A stretch of DNA of 64,000 nt from Proteles cristata cristata. Its lineage: Eukaryota > Chordata > Mammalia > Carnivora > Hyaenidae. The notes beneath the pieces are model-generated. The model saw only the letters and a program-made list of their open reading frames with translations. It made no database searches and was not told the DNA's origin. The DNA is taken from the NCBI GenBank assembly GCA_017311185.1, contig JAESUZ010000339.1, forward strand, positions 26,071 to 90,070, written 5' to 3'. Positions 11,639-23,215 of the stretch are shown here, one piece after another. The stretch's first letter is position 1. Each line of letters opens with the position of its first letter. A program made the translations under genes and the position numbers.

Positions 11639-13009
11639 GGTCGGCCCTCCCTGGAGTTGCTGTCTTGCTGGGGACCTCTGCACACACCGCCGTCTCCCAG
11701 AGCAAGGGGCGTGCCCTCTACACGGTTCTGTGCAGACCGTGACCTCTGACCCGGCCATGCACCTCTGGGTCGTTCTCTGCTTGGGAGACAGGTGCCCACA
11801 GGCAGAGGCGCCCATCCTCCGCTGACGCACAGCCACCGTCTATCATTAGCTTCCCACGAAAACTTCTTACGAGCCTGGCACCTCCCACGTCCTGGCCGCA
11901 GCGCCGGGGCCACTGGTGGCTCCCTGGCCCCGCAGGCAGGACGGCCGCTCGGGCGCAGGCGCTCTGCTCTGCCGCCTCTGCTCCCGGGTCCCCCCCTTGG
12001 GGCGCCAGCCCCCCGTGCAGACACCCACAGCTGCAGAGAGGCGGGAGGGTGGTGGGTCACCAGCCTGACCTTTGGGCCCGCCTCCCCACTCTGCTGGGGA
12101 GACCTGGGGCCACCTGTCCCCTGCGGCCACGTCTGAGCTGGGCCTCGCGGGGCCCCAGCTCCCTCCAAAGCCCAGCCCAGCCGGGACGTGCCCCCCGGGG
12201 ATGCCCGCCCCCCCCCCCCGTGCCCTGTAGACACTGGATCAGCCGAGGGGGCTCTGCAAAGCTACCTGAACCACAGTCACCGGGAGGGACCCCGGCAGGC
12301 GCGCACCCCCTGCAGAGGCCAGTCCTCAGGGCGGCCGTCACACAGTGTCCCAGAAGCCCTCTGCCGGGGTCCCAAGATTCGTGTCTCCTTCAGGAAAGGA
12401 CAAAGAGCGGTGGCCGTAAATCACGGCTCGGCGCTCATTCCCCAGGGCCGCGCGGGCCCAGATGCGCAGTCGCGGGTACTGAGCTCTGTCCCGGGGGCTG
12501 CTCCCGGGGGTGTCTGACTGCGTGCCACACGCACTGATTGAGCACCGCGTGGAAGGTTCGTGTCGGGGCCTCTGCTCCGCTGCCGTCGCCACACGCCCGG
12601 CACGGGACGGGACCCGCCCTGGCCAAGCGGAGGCTGCGGGGGGCTCTGGGCTCCGCTCCAGGCCGGCCTCGCCCCCTTTCTGGGGGTGAGGGTCCAGCCG
12701 TGCAGTGCTGGCCCTCCCCAGGGCGGGCGCCCCACGGCCCCTCAGGTGCCCCTTCCCGACGCTGTGTGTCCCGCAGGCCTGGCCACGGGGGAGGGGCTGT
12801 CTGCATGCGGGGCCTGGGCTCTGGCTCGAGCGCCTTTGTCCACCTGAGGCCTGTTGTTGGGGTGGAAGCTGATCGCACGCTAGGTGACAACTGTGTGTCC
12901 TGGTTATTCCCACGGTGACCAAGGCGCTCCTGCGGAGGCCTCGCCAGCACGTCGGTGGGAGTGGGCTGTGTCCCAGGGGACAGGGCAGCTGGCAAGGGGC
13001 TGGGGGGCC
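11639..13009. other. gene-free interval between two minisatellites
   Basis: GC-rich single-copy-looking DNA with a C homopolymer near 12208-12220. No splice-flanked coding block is visible. Confidence 0.55.
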
Positions 13010-13560
13010 ACCGAGGACCAGGTGAGGGGGGCCGGGTGAGGGGGTCAGGTGAGGGGGGCCAGATGGGGAGGGGGCTGGGGGGGAGCCAGGTGAGGGGGAG
13101 CATCAGGTGAGGGGGCAGGTGGAGGAGGGGCCGGGTGGGGGCCGGATGAGGGGGCCGGGTAAGGGGGGGGCGGGGGGCCGGGTGAGGGGGTCAGGTGAGG
13201 GGGAGCCAGGTGAGGGGGAAGCGCCAGGTGAAGGGGGCCGGTGGGGGTGGCCGGGTGAGGGGGCCGGGTGGGGGGGGCCGGTGAAGGGGGCCGGTGGAGG
13301 AGGGGCCGGGTGAGGGGGGCCAGGTGGAGGGGGGTCGGGTGAGGGGGGCCAGATGGGGAGGGGGCCGGGTGAGGGGGGCCAGATGGGGAGGGGGCCGGTG
13401 AGGGGGCCAGATGGGGAGGGGGCCGGGTGAGGGGCCAGGTGAGGGGGTCGGGTGAGGGGGCCAGATGGGGAGGGGGCCGGGTGAGGGGGCCAGGTGAGGG
13501 GGTCGGGGTGAGGGGGGGTGGGTCGGGTGAGGGGGGCCAGATGGGGAGGGGCAGTGGAGG
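13010..13560 (+). repeat. G-rich minisatellite (GGTGAGGGGGCCAGATGGGG type)
   Basis: Irregular tandem repeats are built from GGTGAGGGGG, CCAGATGGGGAGGGGGCC and CCGGGTGAGGGG blocks over about 550 bp. The + strand is almost free of T-rich or C-rich stretches and carries dozens of runs of three to eight G. The pattern is typical of subtelomeric GC-rich minisatellites and has strong G-quadruplex potential. Confidence 0.9.
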
Positions 13561-16500
13561 GAGGAACTATTTTAGGGGTCACTGAGCACTGGGGGGTGGG
13601 GCCTGGACTCTGGCCAGAAGGCGGTGTCAGGCAAGAGTGTCCCCACCCCCCGGGGCAGGGCTCGGGGGCCTCTGGCTAAGGAAAGCCCCTACGGCTGGTG
13701 CCTCACGGGAAGGACAGTGTTTGCTCCAGCCTGGGCGCCCTGGGCCCTGGGGTCCTGTGAGTGGGGACGTCCGGGCTGTGGAGGACAGGCCCCTGATGCT
13801 GGGGGGCGTCTGCCGTGTGAGGCGATGTGCGCCCCTCCCCCCACACTCCCTGCCCCATCCCCCCCCCCCCCCGTGCTGGCGCCCGGCCCCTCTCCCCCCA
13901 AGCGCCCAGGAGCGCTCGTACACACAGCGCGCTAGGAAGGGAAGCCACCCCGGTCCCCCGCCCGCGCCGTGGGGCTCGCCTTGCCTCCCTGGGGAGGAGT
14001 GTGCTCGCCCTCCTGACTATCCAGCTGCCCCGTGATCGCCGCGGCCCGAGGGAAGGTGTGCAGAGCGGACGTTTGCCGGCCGAAGCAGGATATTGCAGAG
14101 CCCCTATGTGTCCGCCGGTTTTCTAGCTCTTTCTCTCCGGCCAGAGGCACGTCTCGGACCTGCTCCAGGCGAGGAGGCCCAAGGAGCAGGGCAGGGGAGC
14201 CTGGGAAGTCGCCGGCCGGGCTCTGGCGGGGGAGGTGTTTGTTACTGAGCAAAGGCTGGCTGATACGTGGCCAGAGAGTAACAGAGGGCTCTTCCCGAAT
14301 CCCCACAGGAAGAGGGTGATCCATGTTCTGAGGTCTCTAGTGTGACCAGCATTTGGGTAACACTGGAGGGGCCTCGTGACTTCCTCGCTGTTGCTTTCTC
14401 TGGACACTGAGATGCCCGATGCCTGTCCCTGCCCTCCGGTGGCGGGCACAGTATGATGGGAAAGGCAGCTAACCCAGGTGCTGTGGACAAGTAGGGGTCC
14501 AGGGAAATCCTGGAGGCCCCCTGAGGAGGTGACATGGAGCTGAGCCTCCAGGAAGGTAGGAATTTTGGGGGGTTGGTCTCCGCTGCTCCCAAGGAAAGAC
14601 AGCAAACCCAGGAGAGGGGATGCGAAGACAGGCAGCAGTGCCCGGTACCCCCACATTCTCATCGCTGCAGAGGACCCAGGGGCCCCTGACCAGTGCGGGG
14701 AAGGGACTGGCATCTCCAGCCGCCCAGGACTCAGAGGCCAGGGCGGAGGGAGCGTGTCGTGGAAGATGTCACCGGAGGAGGTCTGGACCGGCCACCTGGC
14801 CGGAAGGCAGAAAGCAGGGCGCCCACCGGGGCGGCAGGGCACCGAGGCTGCCCACGACGGCAGAGCCCGGCACGTCCAGGAGCGGCTGCTGCGCCCCAAT
14901 GGCCCTTGAGAATACGCTTCAGGCCCCAAAGTAAGACAAAGAGAACCCGGATGGAGCGTCCACGGCGCGTGCATGGGGTGGGCAGCTCCTCCAGCCGCAG
15001 GGCAGGGAAGGGCCTCGGCCCACTGCCGGAGTGCTCCCAGCCGTGCTCCCGGGACTGACAGGGCCGCTCAGGGGAGGGCCCGTCTCGCGGCCACAGGAGG
15101 CCTGGGGGCATCTGTGTGAATAGGTCCCAAAGGGAGGGAACGGCCCCCCAGGTGCTGCCCTGGGCCACACGCCTGGGTGGGCATGTGACACGGAAGGTGC
15201 CCACGAAAATATGTAACGCGGGGCAGCAGCTGCCCTGAGAGCCTCTAGTGCCACCTTGAAAAGTGTGAATCTTGTTTCATAAAACAAACTAATGTCATTT
15301 CATTGTGAAATATATGAACATTTTACCCAGAGAAGAAACCTGGAATGACCCGTGGGCACCGAACCCTCCTCTGGGGGGGGCGGGGGTCCAACGCGGCCTC
15401 CTCTGTTTTGTGTCCTCTGGTGTGTTCGGCCTGTTTCCCGTGAGCACATCGCTGTGAACCCCCCACAACTGCAGCAGGTGTGAGCGCAGGACAGGCGGCC
15501 ACTGCGTCGGACTGACAGAGGCCCCGGGGGCCTGGAGACGGGGGTCCGCCTGCCCTCCGCACCAGCTTCTCTGGGGCCAAGCAAGTGGCAGACAAGCTGG
15601 CCCGCGTGTGGGGAGCAGGCGCCCCGTGCGAGAGCCCGGGCAGAGACGGGCCGGTGTGCAGACAATCCCCAGGAGGCTGGCTGGCCGTGAAGTCACCAAC
15701 ACAGCGCCAGGGAAGAGGGCGTTGGCGGGTCAGGCCCCGACCTGGGGGGCCTGGAGGGGGGGTCACCTAGGTTGTCTGTCCCGACTTCCTCGAGTGAGTC
15801 ACCGATGTAGCCTCTGACGCGGGACCCCGGAGCCTGCTGGGCCGCACAGCGGCTGCTCCTCTTCCGTGTGCGGCTGCACTCCTGGCTGGATTTTCCATTA
15901 GTTTCTGGGTTCACTTAGTGCATGGCCTGCCCGAGATCCACCCTGGCCACTCCCAGGGCGAGTGTCCGCAGGCCCCTCCGGGACCGGCCTGGATGTCAGG
16001 GCTGCTCATGGGAAGCACACGCTCTCTTTCTGGGTGAGGGTCATGCCACTCGGGGCTGAGCGAGGTCCCACCAGAGGGGAGGGGGCAGGGGGCAGGGGGA
16101 GGCAGGGGGCGGGAGGGGGCAGGGGGAGGCGGGGAGAGGGGTGCCCCCCAGGGCACCAGCCCAGGCCCTGGCCTATCCACTAGCAGATGTTGGGTGCGGT
16201 TTTGTGGGGTGTGGGAGGCAGGCCGACCCTCAGCGGCTACACGTATACCTCACTGGACTGTATTTAAAGCAAATGGACGTGCAAACAGTGGAGTTTGGTG
16301 CCAGTGGGTTTCTGAGCAAACAGGCTGGCTGGTTGTAAGAAGGAAACATTCGGGGGTGATGGGTGGCGTCCTCTGTGGCTTACACACAGAATCGGCCAGG
16401 CCCGGGGCCAGCCCCTCGCAGGCTGCTGACCCCTCCCGGGCGGGAGTCAAGTCCCCACAGCCAGGGCTCCGGCCCCGTGTGATCAAGCCGAGGCAGGGCC

Positions 16501-19500
16501 TGGCCTGCTCCGGGCAGTTACTCTTTGGTGCATCTTCTGGGAACCTGGCTGCTGGGGTGGGTCCCACACTGGCCAACGGCCCCCTGAGCTCCTGGCCAAG
16601 GGGGTGAGCCACACCTGGGAAGGGGCTCCCCACCTCCATCGAGTGGAAATGAGCTGCTCTTTGAACCACGGACAAACCAGTGTGGCCACTTTAACCAAGC
16701 GGTGCTGGCGGCCTAGGTCGGGACCCGCACAGCCAGCAGGAGGGCACAGGGCAGAGCTGGGGGGCAGGGGCAGCGCCGCCCGGACCCCGCGACCCCCGAG
16801 CTGCCTGGGAGAAGACCCAGACGGGACCCAGGCCGACCGGCGCCGGGCACGTGGGCAGCACCTCGTGGCTTCGAGGTGCCGTGGCAGCTGTGGACCAGAG
16901 CGGGTCCAGGGCCAGCGATGACGCGTGAGGCCGCACGCGCAGCCAGGCCCGAGGAGGCGGCTGGGATGCCTGTTGATCAGGATGTGTGCACAGGGAGCCC
17001 CGCAAACACTCCCGCCCGGAGAGGCCAGCGGCCAGTGCTGCAGCTGGTGAGTAAGTCCCTGCGCTTCTCACTGGACGCCAAGACGCAGGCTCTAAGGACA
17101 GTGTCCCTGTTCAGCTTTCCGGAGAATCTAAACCAAGTCCTGTGAGCAGGGGGCTCGAGGAAGGGGCCCGAAAGGGTGGCGGCCAGCCAGGCAGAGGGCC
17201 CTGGGGGCGGGGGGCGGGGCTGGGGCTCGGGGCTCCAGCACCCGGCAGGGCCCTGGCTGCTCCTCAGCGGGACAGCCACACCCCTGGCCCTCCCAGCTCC
17301 CTCTCTGCACTCGTCTCCGGCGCCTGTCACTTCCATCCCTTCACCAGGGCCGGGGGCCAGGGGTCAGGGGTCAGGGGCGGCTTCCACCATGTCAAAGGGC
17401 GCCACCTGTGCGGACAAGGTCCACTCGGAGGCGGCCAGGTGTCCCAGCCGGTCCTGCTTCCAAAACAGCGTGAGCTTCACCCATGGCGTCAGAAGCTAGA
17501 GCAAACCAACGTGGAAATCACGGCGCACCTGAGCGCGGCCAGGGCCCCCCCCGCCCCCCCAACGAAGCCTGGGATGTGTCCCTGCTGAGCTGCTCCCAGA
17601 GGGTGACCGTCCCGCCCGGGGCTGCCCGCCGCATCTCCGCAGTTGCTCTCTCCAGACCAGACAGGTCACTCTGGAGTCACCGGCACGCCCACCGCCCGGC
17701 CCGGGCCCCACGCTCTTCAGACAACAGGCCCCGGTTCTGCTGCTGGGTCTGACCACGCAGCCCACGTCCACGCTGGGGCGGTGGCTCAGGACCCTGGGGT
17801 TTAACTGTGCAGCCTGACCCCCACTGACCTGTGCAGGGTGGCAGGTGACGGCCACTGGTTTCCTGACAGGTGACGGCTGATGAAGGCGGAACCCAGCGCC
17901 GGCCTCTCCTTGTCTGGCTCGTGCTTTTCCCAAGGGAAGCGCAGGGACACAGAGCAGTCGAATCCCGAGTGGGCAGAGGTCACCGGCAGGGCTCAGGTTA
18001 CGCCTGTTACCAATTTTTTCAGAAGAACGAAGACGTGAGTTTCCATCATTCTCTTAAGAGTGGAGGCAGCACAGAGCGCGTCCGGGGAGCTCAGGGGAAC
18101 CCCCAAACCGCTCGGGGCCTCTCGGGGCCTCTCCCACGAAGGGCGCGCGCAAGGCCCCCTCCGAGCGCGTCCCGGTGAGGCCTGGTGCCTCGGCCGCCCT
18201 GCCCCAGCCCGTCCGGTCCTCCAGCTTCTACGAGAGCCGATGGCCGGCCCCGTTTGATAAATATACTCCCACACCAACTGCCTGATGCACCGTGTGTGCC
18301 TCTGGGGGAAATTAAACAGACTCTGAGGTCTATTAAAATTTTATTGGTGTGAGATCTTTTTCCCATTGGCTTTTCGAAAGAGTATTGATCTATTAACCAC
18401 TTACATACCCGTAGCAGTAAGAAAAATCTGAAAAAGTTAAAAAAGAAACCGAACACTATTCCTTGCGCTGTGAATGTGCTGGTGAAGTTGTTTTCCTGCT
18501 AAATCTGCACCTCAGAAGCAGAGTCCCGGGCCCTGGGGTAGTGGCCGTGGGCGCTGGGTTAGAGAAGAAAAGGCAAAACTTACTTTAGGCAGAAGTGTCG
18601 TGTTCCCCGGGTGTGTGCTTCAGGGGACAGCCACCCGGTGTCTCGATCAAGGTGACCCTTAGATGGATTACACCCGCTGAGTAATTTCTGTGGAAAACAT
18701 TCATCCACAGCCAGGTAGACACAGTGAGAGCACAGTCACCCGACTGGCTGCCCCACGGCCCACCCGGACAGGTGGTGCCCAGAGCCGTGAACCCCCAGCG
18801 CTGAGGGCAGAGCGGCGCATGCAGGAGAGAGGGGTCCCGAGCCCATCACGGGCAGGAGGCCCCAGCACGAGGCCCGAGCGCAGGACGCATCAGTGCCCTT
18901 GCGTGTGGAGCTGGACCCGTATCTGGGCCTAGGAGGCCCATGTTTCGTGTGTATACTTATCGAAGGACTTACCTGTAAACACGGGTTTGAGTGGGGCTCC
19001 TGGGACCCCTCGAGGGGCCATTTGGGGGCACTAGGGAATGGGCGCGGCCAAAAGGGGACTCTGCACATGGCCCAGTCCGCAGGGTCGGCTGCAGGCTCAC
19101 GATCCACAGGCCTGCCCTTTGTGACCACTTGCAGGTGCAGCCTTCCTGGGCATTTGCGGCAAGTGAGCGGGAAATGCGGGGTGGGGGTGGGGGCTCAGGT
19201 GGGCTCCCAGAAGCCTCCAGGATTACCTGGGCCCCACGGCCGCCCAGGCTGCTCTTCCCCGGGCCGGGTCACAGCTCCTCATCCTGGAGGCCCTGATGAG
19301 GGATTAGTGCCTGCCCCATGGATGGGCCCAGAGGCTGGGATCCACGGCCCTGTCTCCCCCAGGAAGAGGCCGTGGGCCCAGGAACGGCCTGGAGCTCTCC
19401 AGCCGGGGTCGGGGCTCCGAGTGGGAGTGGGAGCCCAAAGGGCAACACCATGAAGAGTTTTCTGGGCCTGAGCATCTCGGGGTGGGGGTGGGGCGAAAGC

Positions 19501-20549
19501 CGAACCCTCTTCTGCGCCACCTGGGCCTCCTCCCCTCCCTAGCCCTCTATGTGCCCCTTTCTGTTTGGGCTTCTGGCCCCTAACCCTGTGGTTTTTCAGC
19601 AAGCCACCCTTGAACCTCTGCTCTTGGGTCAAGAGGAGGGCAGGTCCCAGGGGCCCAGAGCCCCTGGGCTATCGCACCTGCTACCCTGGAGGCCGGGCCA
19701 GGGGGACGGCAGGTGGCTGGCTCTGCGTCCTGCAGCCGGGAGTTTGCAGGGCTCAGGCCAGTCGGGGTGCCATCTGCTGCGCCTCCCCCCACCTGGCCCG
19801 AGCCCCCCTCACCGGGCAGTCCCCTGCATCCACCTGGAGGCCCCTGAGCCTGCGGGTACCACCCTGTGCCCCAGGCTCCTCCAGCCCCCCACAGAGCCAG
19901 CTCCGTGCTCCCCTGCGCCTTCTCAGGGTGAGTGCTCCCCAGCCCTGCTGTTTGGAAAGGCAGGTCTGACTCCATGCAGTTTGGATCCAGAGCCCGGTGT
20001 TTTGACCATGATGACAGATGAAAGTCACACGTGATGCCAGAAAACTGTAAAATGTTTGCAGGGTGTAACCCATCGCGGTAAGTGAGACCCGATGGCAAAT
20101 GGACAGCCGGGAAGGATGTTTCCGTGTCTATGACAGAAAAGATTAGTGCCCGGAGGTGGGGAACTAGACAGTAATAGCAGAAAAGGAACCCAGTGAGCCG
20201 AGGAGAGGGACAAATCACGAACAGGAGATTCACGGGATGGGAAATCCAAACGGCCGCGGGACACATTGCCTCGGAGTGGAGGAAATCCCACTCGCAAGCC
20301 AGGAGCCGCTCCCCGACCTCCCCCTCGGCCTCCCCTTCCCTGGGCCTCCCCTCCCCTCGGCCTCCCTTCTCCTCGCTTCCCCCACAGACCCTCGTCTCAA
20401 GCAGGAGGCTCCCAGGGAGCCTACAGCTCAGGCGATGGCCCTTCATCCCCAGCACCCGGGTCAGAGGGTCCCCATCACCTCCAATGCCCACAGTCCAGGA
20501 AACGGAGAGGGCGTGGGGGATGCCCGGCTCTCAGGGCACCGGGCGGAGG
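13561..20549. other. gene-free interval
   Basis: Seven kilobases of mostly GC-rich sequence without any exon I can defend. It includes a C homopolymer near 13858-13872, a G-rich purine tract at 16070-16140, an AT-rich block at about 18280-18480, and a pyrimidine-rich CCTCCCC tract at about 20320-20390. Open frames are short, biased and lack splice-consistent partners. Confidence 0.5.
16070..16140 (+). repeat. G-rich purine tract
   Basis: About 70 bp of GGGGGCAGGGGGAGGCGGGG-type sequence with many G runs. It is a simple repeat with quadruplex potential. Confidence 0.7.
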
Positions 20550-20554
20550 GCAGC

Positions 20555-20870
20555 CACGGCCACCTGATTATCTGAACACCATCTCCTGCCTCTTGTCACA
20601 AAGAATTAAACTCTATAATAAGAAAATTTCAGAGCTCCCCTGTAATTTGGCCCATCAGCCTCAGCCTGCCCATTAGCCAAGCGCACAGGGGCATTAATCT
20701 AGTCATCTCCCTCTGGTCTCAATGAATTGTGATAAAGATGTCAAACAATTAGATTATACTGGCCAACAGCGCGGTGTGATTGAGCGGTGAGGCAGGGCGC
20801 GTCCCTTGAATCACCCTGACAAAGGCAGCCGCCTCGTGGGGCGATAAATCCGCCTCCACAGCGGGCACCG
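20555..20870. promoter_or_regulatory. candidate conserved enhancer block 1
   Basis: A sharp switch from GC-rich to AT-richer sequence holds ATTAA, TTAGCC, TAATC, TAATTTG, CAATTAGATTA and TGATTG motifs within about 300 bp. There is no repeat signature and no open frame. The density of homeodomain (TAAT/ATTA) cores and the location upstream of NKX6-2 suggest a developmental enhancer. This is inference; conservation has not been measured. Confidence 0.45.
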
Positions 20871-21069
20871 GGTGAGGCTGGGGGCCTGGGGGACGGGGTA
20901 GGGGACCAGGGGTGACGCTCAGGGAGGCGGGAGCTGGGCCCCCCAGGGGTCCAGGCCCGCGTCCTCACGGGGCCGACCCCGTATGCGCACCCGTCCGGGC
21001 CCAGAGCCGGGGGCGGCGCCGGTGAAGCCACGACAGGCCCGCCCTTCCCCGGAACGGCCCCGCCGGCCT

Positions 21070-21445
21070 CTTCCTCTGTGTGAGGGCGAAGACACGCCGA
21101 AAATTGATTTCTGTTGGAAATGGGATAATTAAACTGGTTGTTTCCATCTCCATCATCGTCATAATAAAATGAGGGGACGGCAGGGTTGTGTGTGGCGTGA
21201 AGTAATATTGTCCGTCTTAGTGCAAGGGAGCATTAATTGAATACAAATGGCCTTCCCTGAAGTTGCTCGGTTATATTTCAGAGATACGGGATAATGACGC
21301 CAGTTAATCATTTTTACAAGATATAAAATTACTGGCTCCTCTGGGAAGATCATTAAGGAAAACAATTGTTCACAGCAATTGAAAATAGAGTTTTAATTAT
21401 TTAATACAGAAATTAAACTATTGGAGACGGGCGCTGGATGAGGGA
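21070..21445. promoter_or_regulatory. candidate conserved enhancer block 2
   Basis: This AT-rich block contains AAAATTGATT, GGGATAATTAAAC, GCATTAATTGAATAC, CAGTTAATCATT, ATCATTAAGG, TTTTAATTATTTAATAC and AATTAAAC. About ten TAAT/ATTA cores fall in 375 bp, with no repeat family recognised and no coding frame. It has the look of a deeply conserved non-coding element near a homeobox gene. Confidence 0.5.
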
Positions 21446-22164
21446 ACCTAACACACATTTACACATAGGCGTCTGTGAACGTCTTAGCGTTATTAACCCG
21501 CCGCGTTTCTTCATCCGCGTCCACCTGGGAGGCCCCTGCGGCCGCGACTGAATTCACTGCTGGCGGAGGAGGGCCAGCCCGGCGCCCAGGGCCCTGGCAG
21601 ACGGGCGGCCGCCGGACCGCAGCCTGCCCACAACAGGAGGACTGGCTGGCAGCCGCGGGGAGGGGCCCAGGGGCCCGGAGCCCCGGCCAGGAGTGGGGGT
21701 CTGTCACACTGTCACGCGGCGGAGGTGGTGGGCGCTGAGACAGGATGGGGCGTGTGACGGGGACAGAGGACGGCCGTGCCTGGGTAGCGCTGCCCCGTGG
21801 GGATGAGGTTGGCGCAGGTCCTGGAGCTGCGGGACCCACCTTACAGGTACCACGGCGTGAGCCCCGCGGGGGTCCTGGCCACAGTCAGGTGCTGACCCCG
21901 GCTGACCCGGGCCCCCAGCCCACCTCCGCGGTGGGGTGGGGGCCCCATACTGCCTCGCCCACCAGCGGGGCCCACCCTCCGTGTGCAGAGGACCCTCTGT
22001 CCTGCCGCACTGGGCCTTCCGTGTTGGCAAGCGGCCCACAGGAGGGCGAGGTGCTTTAACAAGAATTCTTGTTAAAGAGGTTGTGTGTGGTGTTGAGCTC
22101 CGTGCTGACCGCACGCGGGAGCGAGCGGGGACGCAGGCGGAGAGAAACCTGACGGTCCCCCCGG

Positions 22165-22345
22165 GCACTGTGTGGCCTGGGAGTGCTTTTTCCTCTGCTT
22201 CTTTTTATTCTCCGAATTCCCTACAGGAGAGCATATTGTTAGGGGGAAAAAGTCCTTGTTTTGAAAACACGGAAATCATTATTTTCAAGACATAAATTGA
22301 TAAATGGAACTTTTAGAAAGGTGATTGACAAGCAAGCGGACAACT
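22165..22345. promoter_or_regulatory. candidate conserved enhancer block 3
   Basis: A compact AT-rich block (AATCATTATTTTCAAGAC, AAATTGATAAATGG, GTGATTGACAAGC) is flanked by GC-rich DNA. GTGATTGACA resembles a TALE/PBX-MEIS type site (TGATTGACA). Function is inferred from composition and position only. Confidence 0.4.
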
Positions 22346-22674
22346 CGTCAGAGTTTGCACGGTGTTGCAGTGAGGGCCCCGTGCGCCTGCCCGGCTGGGA
22401 CACTCGGGTCTGAGGGCGGGGGGCGGGGGGGGTCGGGCCCCAGCCCCGGGCGGCCAAGCCCCCGGATCTGCGCTTCCCAGACGAGAGGACGGGCCCACGG
22501 CCAGAGGCACCGGCTCAAGGTCACGCTGGGCTCCGGGCCGCTCCCGCCCCGCCCCCCACGAGGGGCTCATGGGGTGCAGGGAAGACAGGGCGTGGGCAGG
22601 GCCGCATCCCAGAGCCTCGGGGCCCCCGAGACGTAGAGCGAGTGGATGTGGTCACGCTTCCTCGAGGGCTGTCC

Positions 22675-23215
22675 GCCGCTCCAATTACGTTCCTCTATTG
22701 TCACCAATAAATTCCAAGTGATCCTTTTTGTCCATACAGTTTTTGGGGTTACATAAATTCCACCTTTGCAATTTTTCTGTGCTTGAATATATTACGGGAT
22801 GCCACTGGCGCTACAGAAGCTAATTGATAATGTGATTTGTTATGTTGCTGGGGCATAATTCAGAAAGTTATTTCAAAGCCTCCGATGTCCAGACCAGCGC
22901 TCGCGCTCCATCTCTCTCACGGGAGCAGACACACTAGAAGGTAAAAAATGTGGTGCTGCACGGATGAAATATTTCCAGAGGCTTTTATTCTTGTCGTTTG
23001 GGCGCGTGCCAACATCTTTCTAGAAGGAGGCTCATATATCCACGGCTGCTCTGATTTGAATTTATTCCCTGATCATTAGTTAGCTTCTTTTGTTAACTGG
23101 AAGAAGTATGTGTCTATGTTTGAGGAAAGGAAAAAATTTTAAACAAAAAGAGGGGAATCACCGTCTTTCGATGCTATCGAAGACGAGCTGTTTTTAAACT
23201 TTTTGTGTTGAACGA
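22675..23215. promoter_or_regulatory. candidate conserved enhancer block 4
   Basis: The longest of the four AT-rich blocks, about 540 bp, with CCAATTACG, CAATAAATTCC, GCTAATTGATAATG, CATAATTCAG and GATCATTAGTTAGC. There is no repeat signature and no splice-bounded frame. Together with blocks 1-3 it forms a 2.7-kb cluster that contrasts with 70-80% GC surroundings. Confidence 0.45.
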
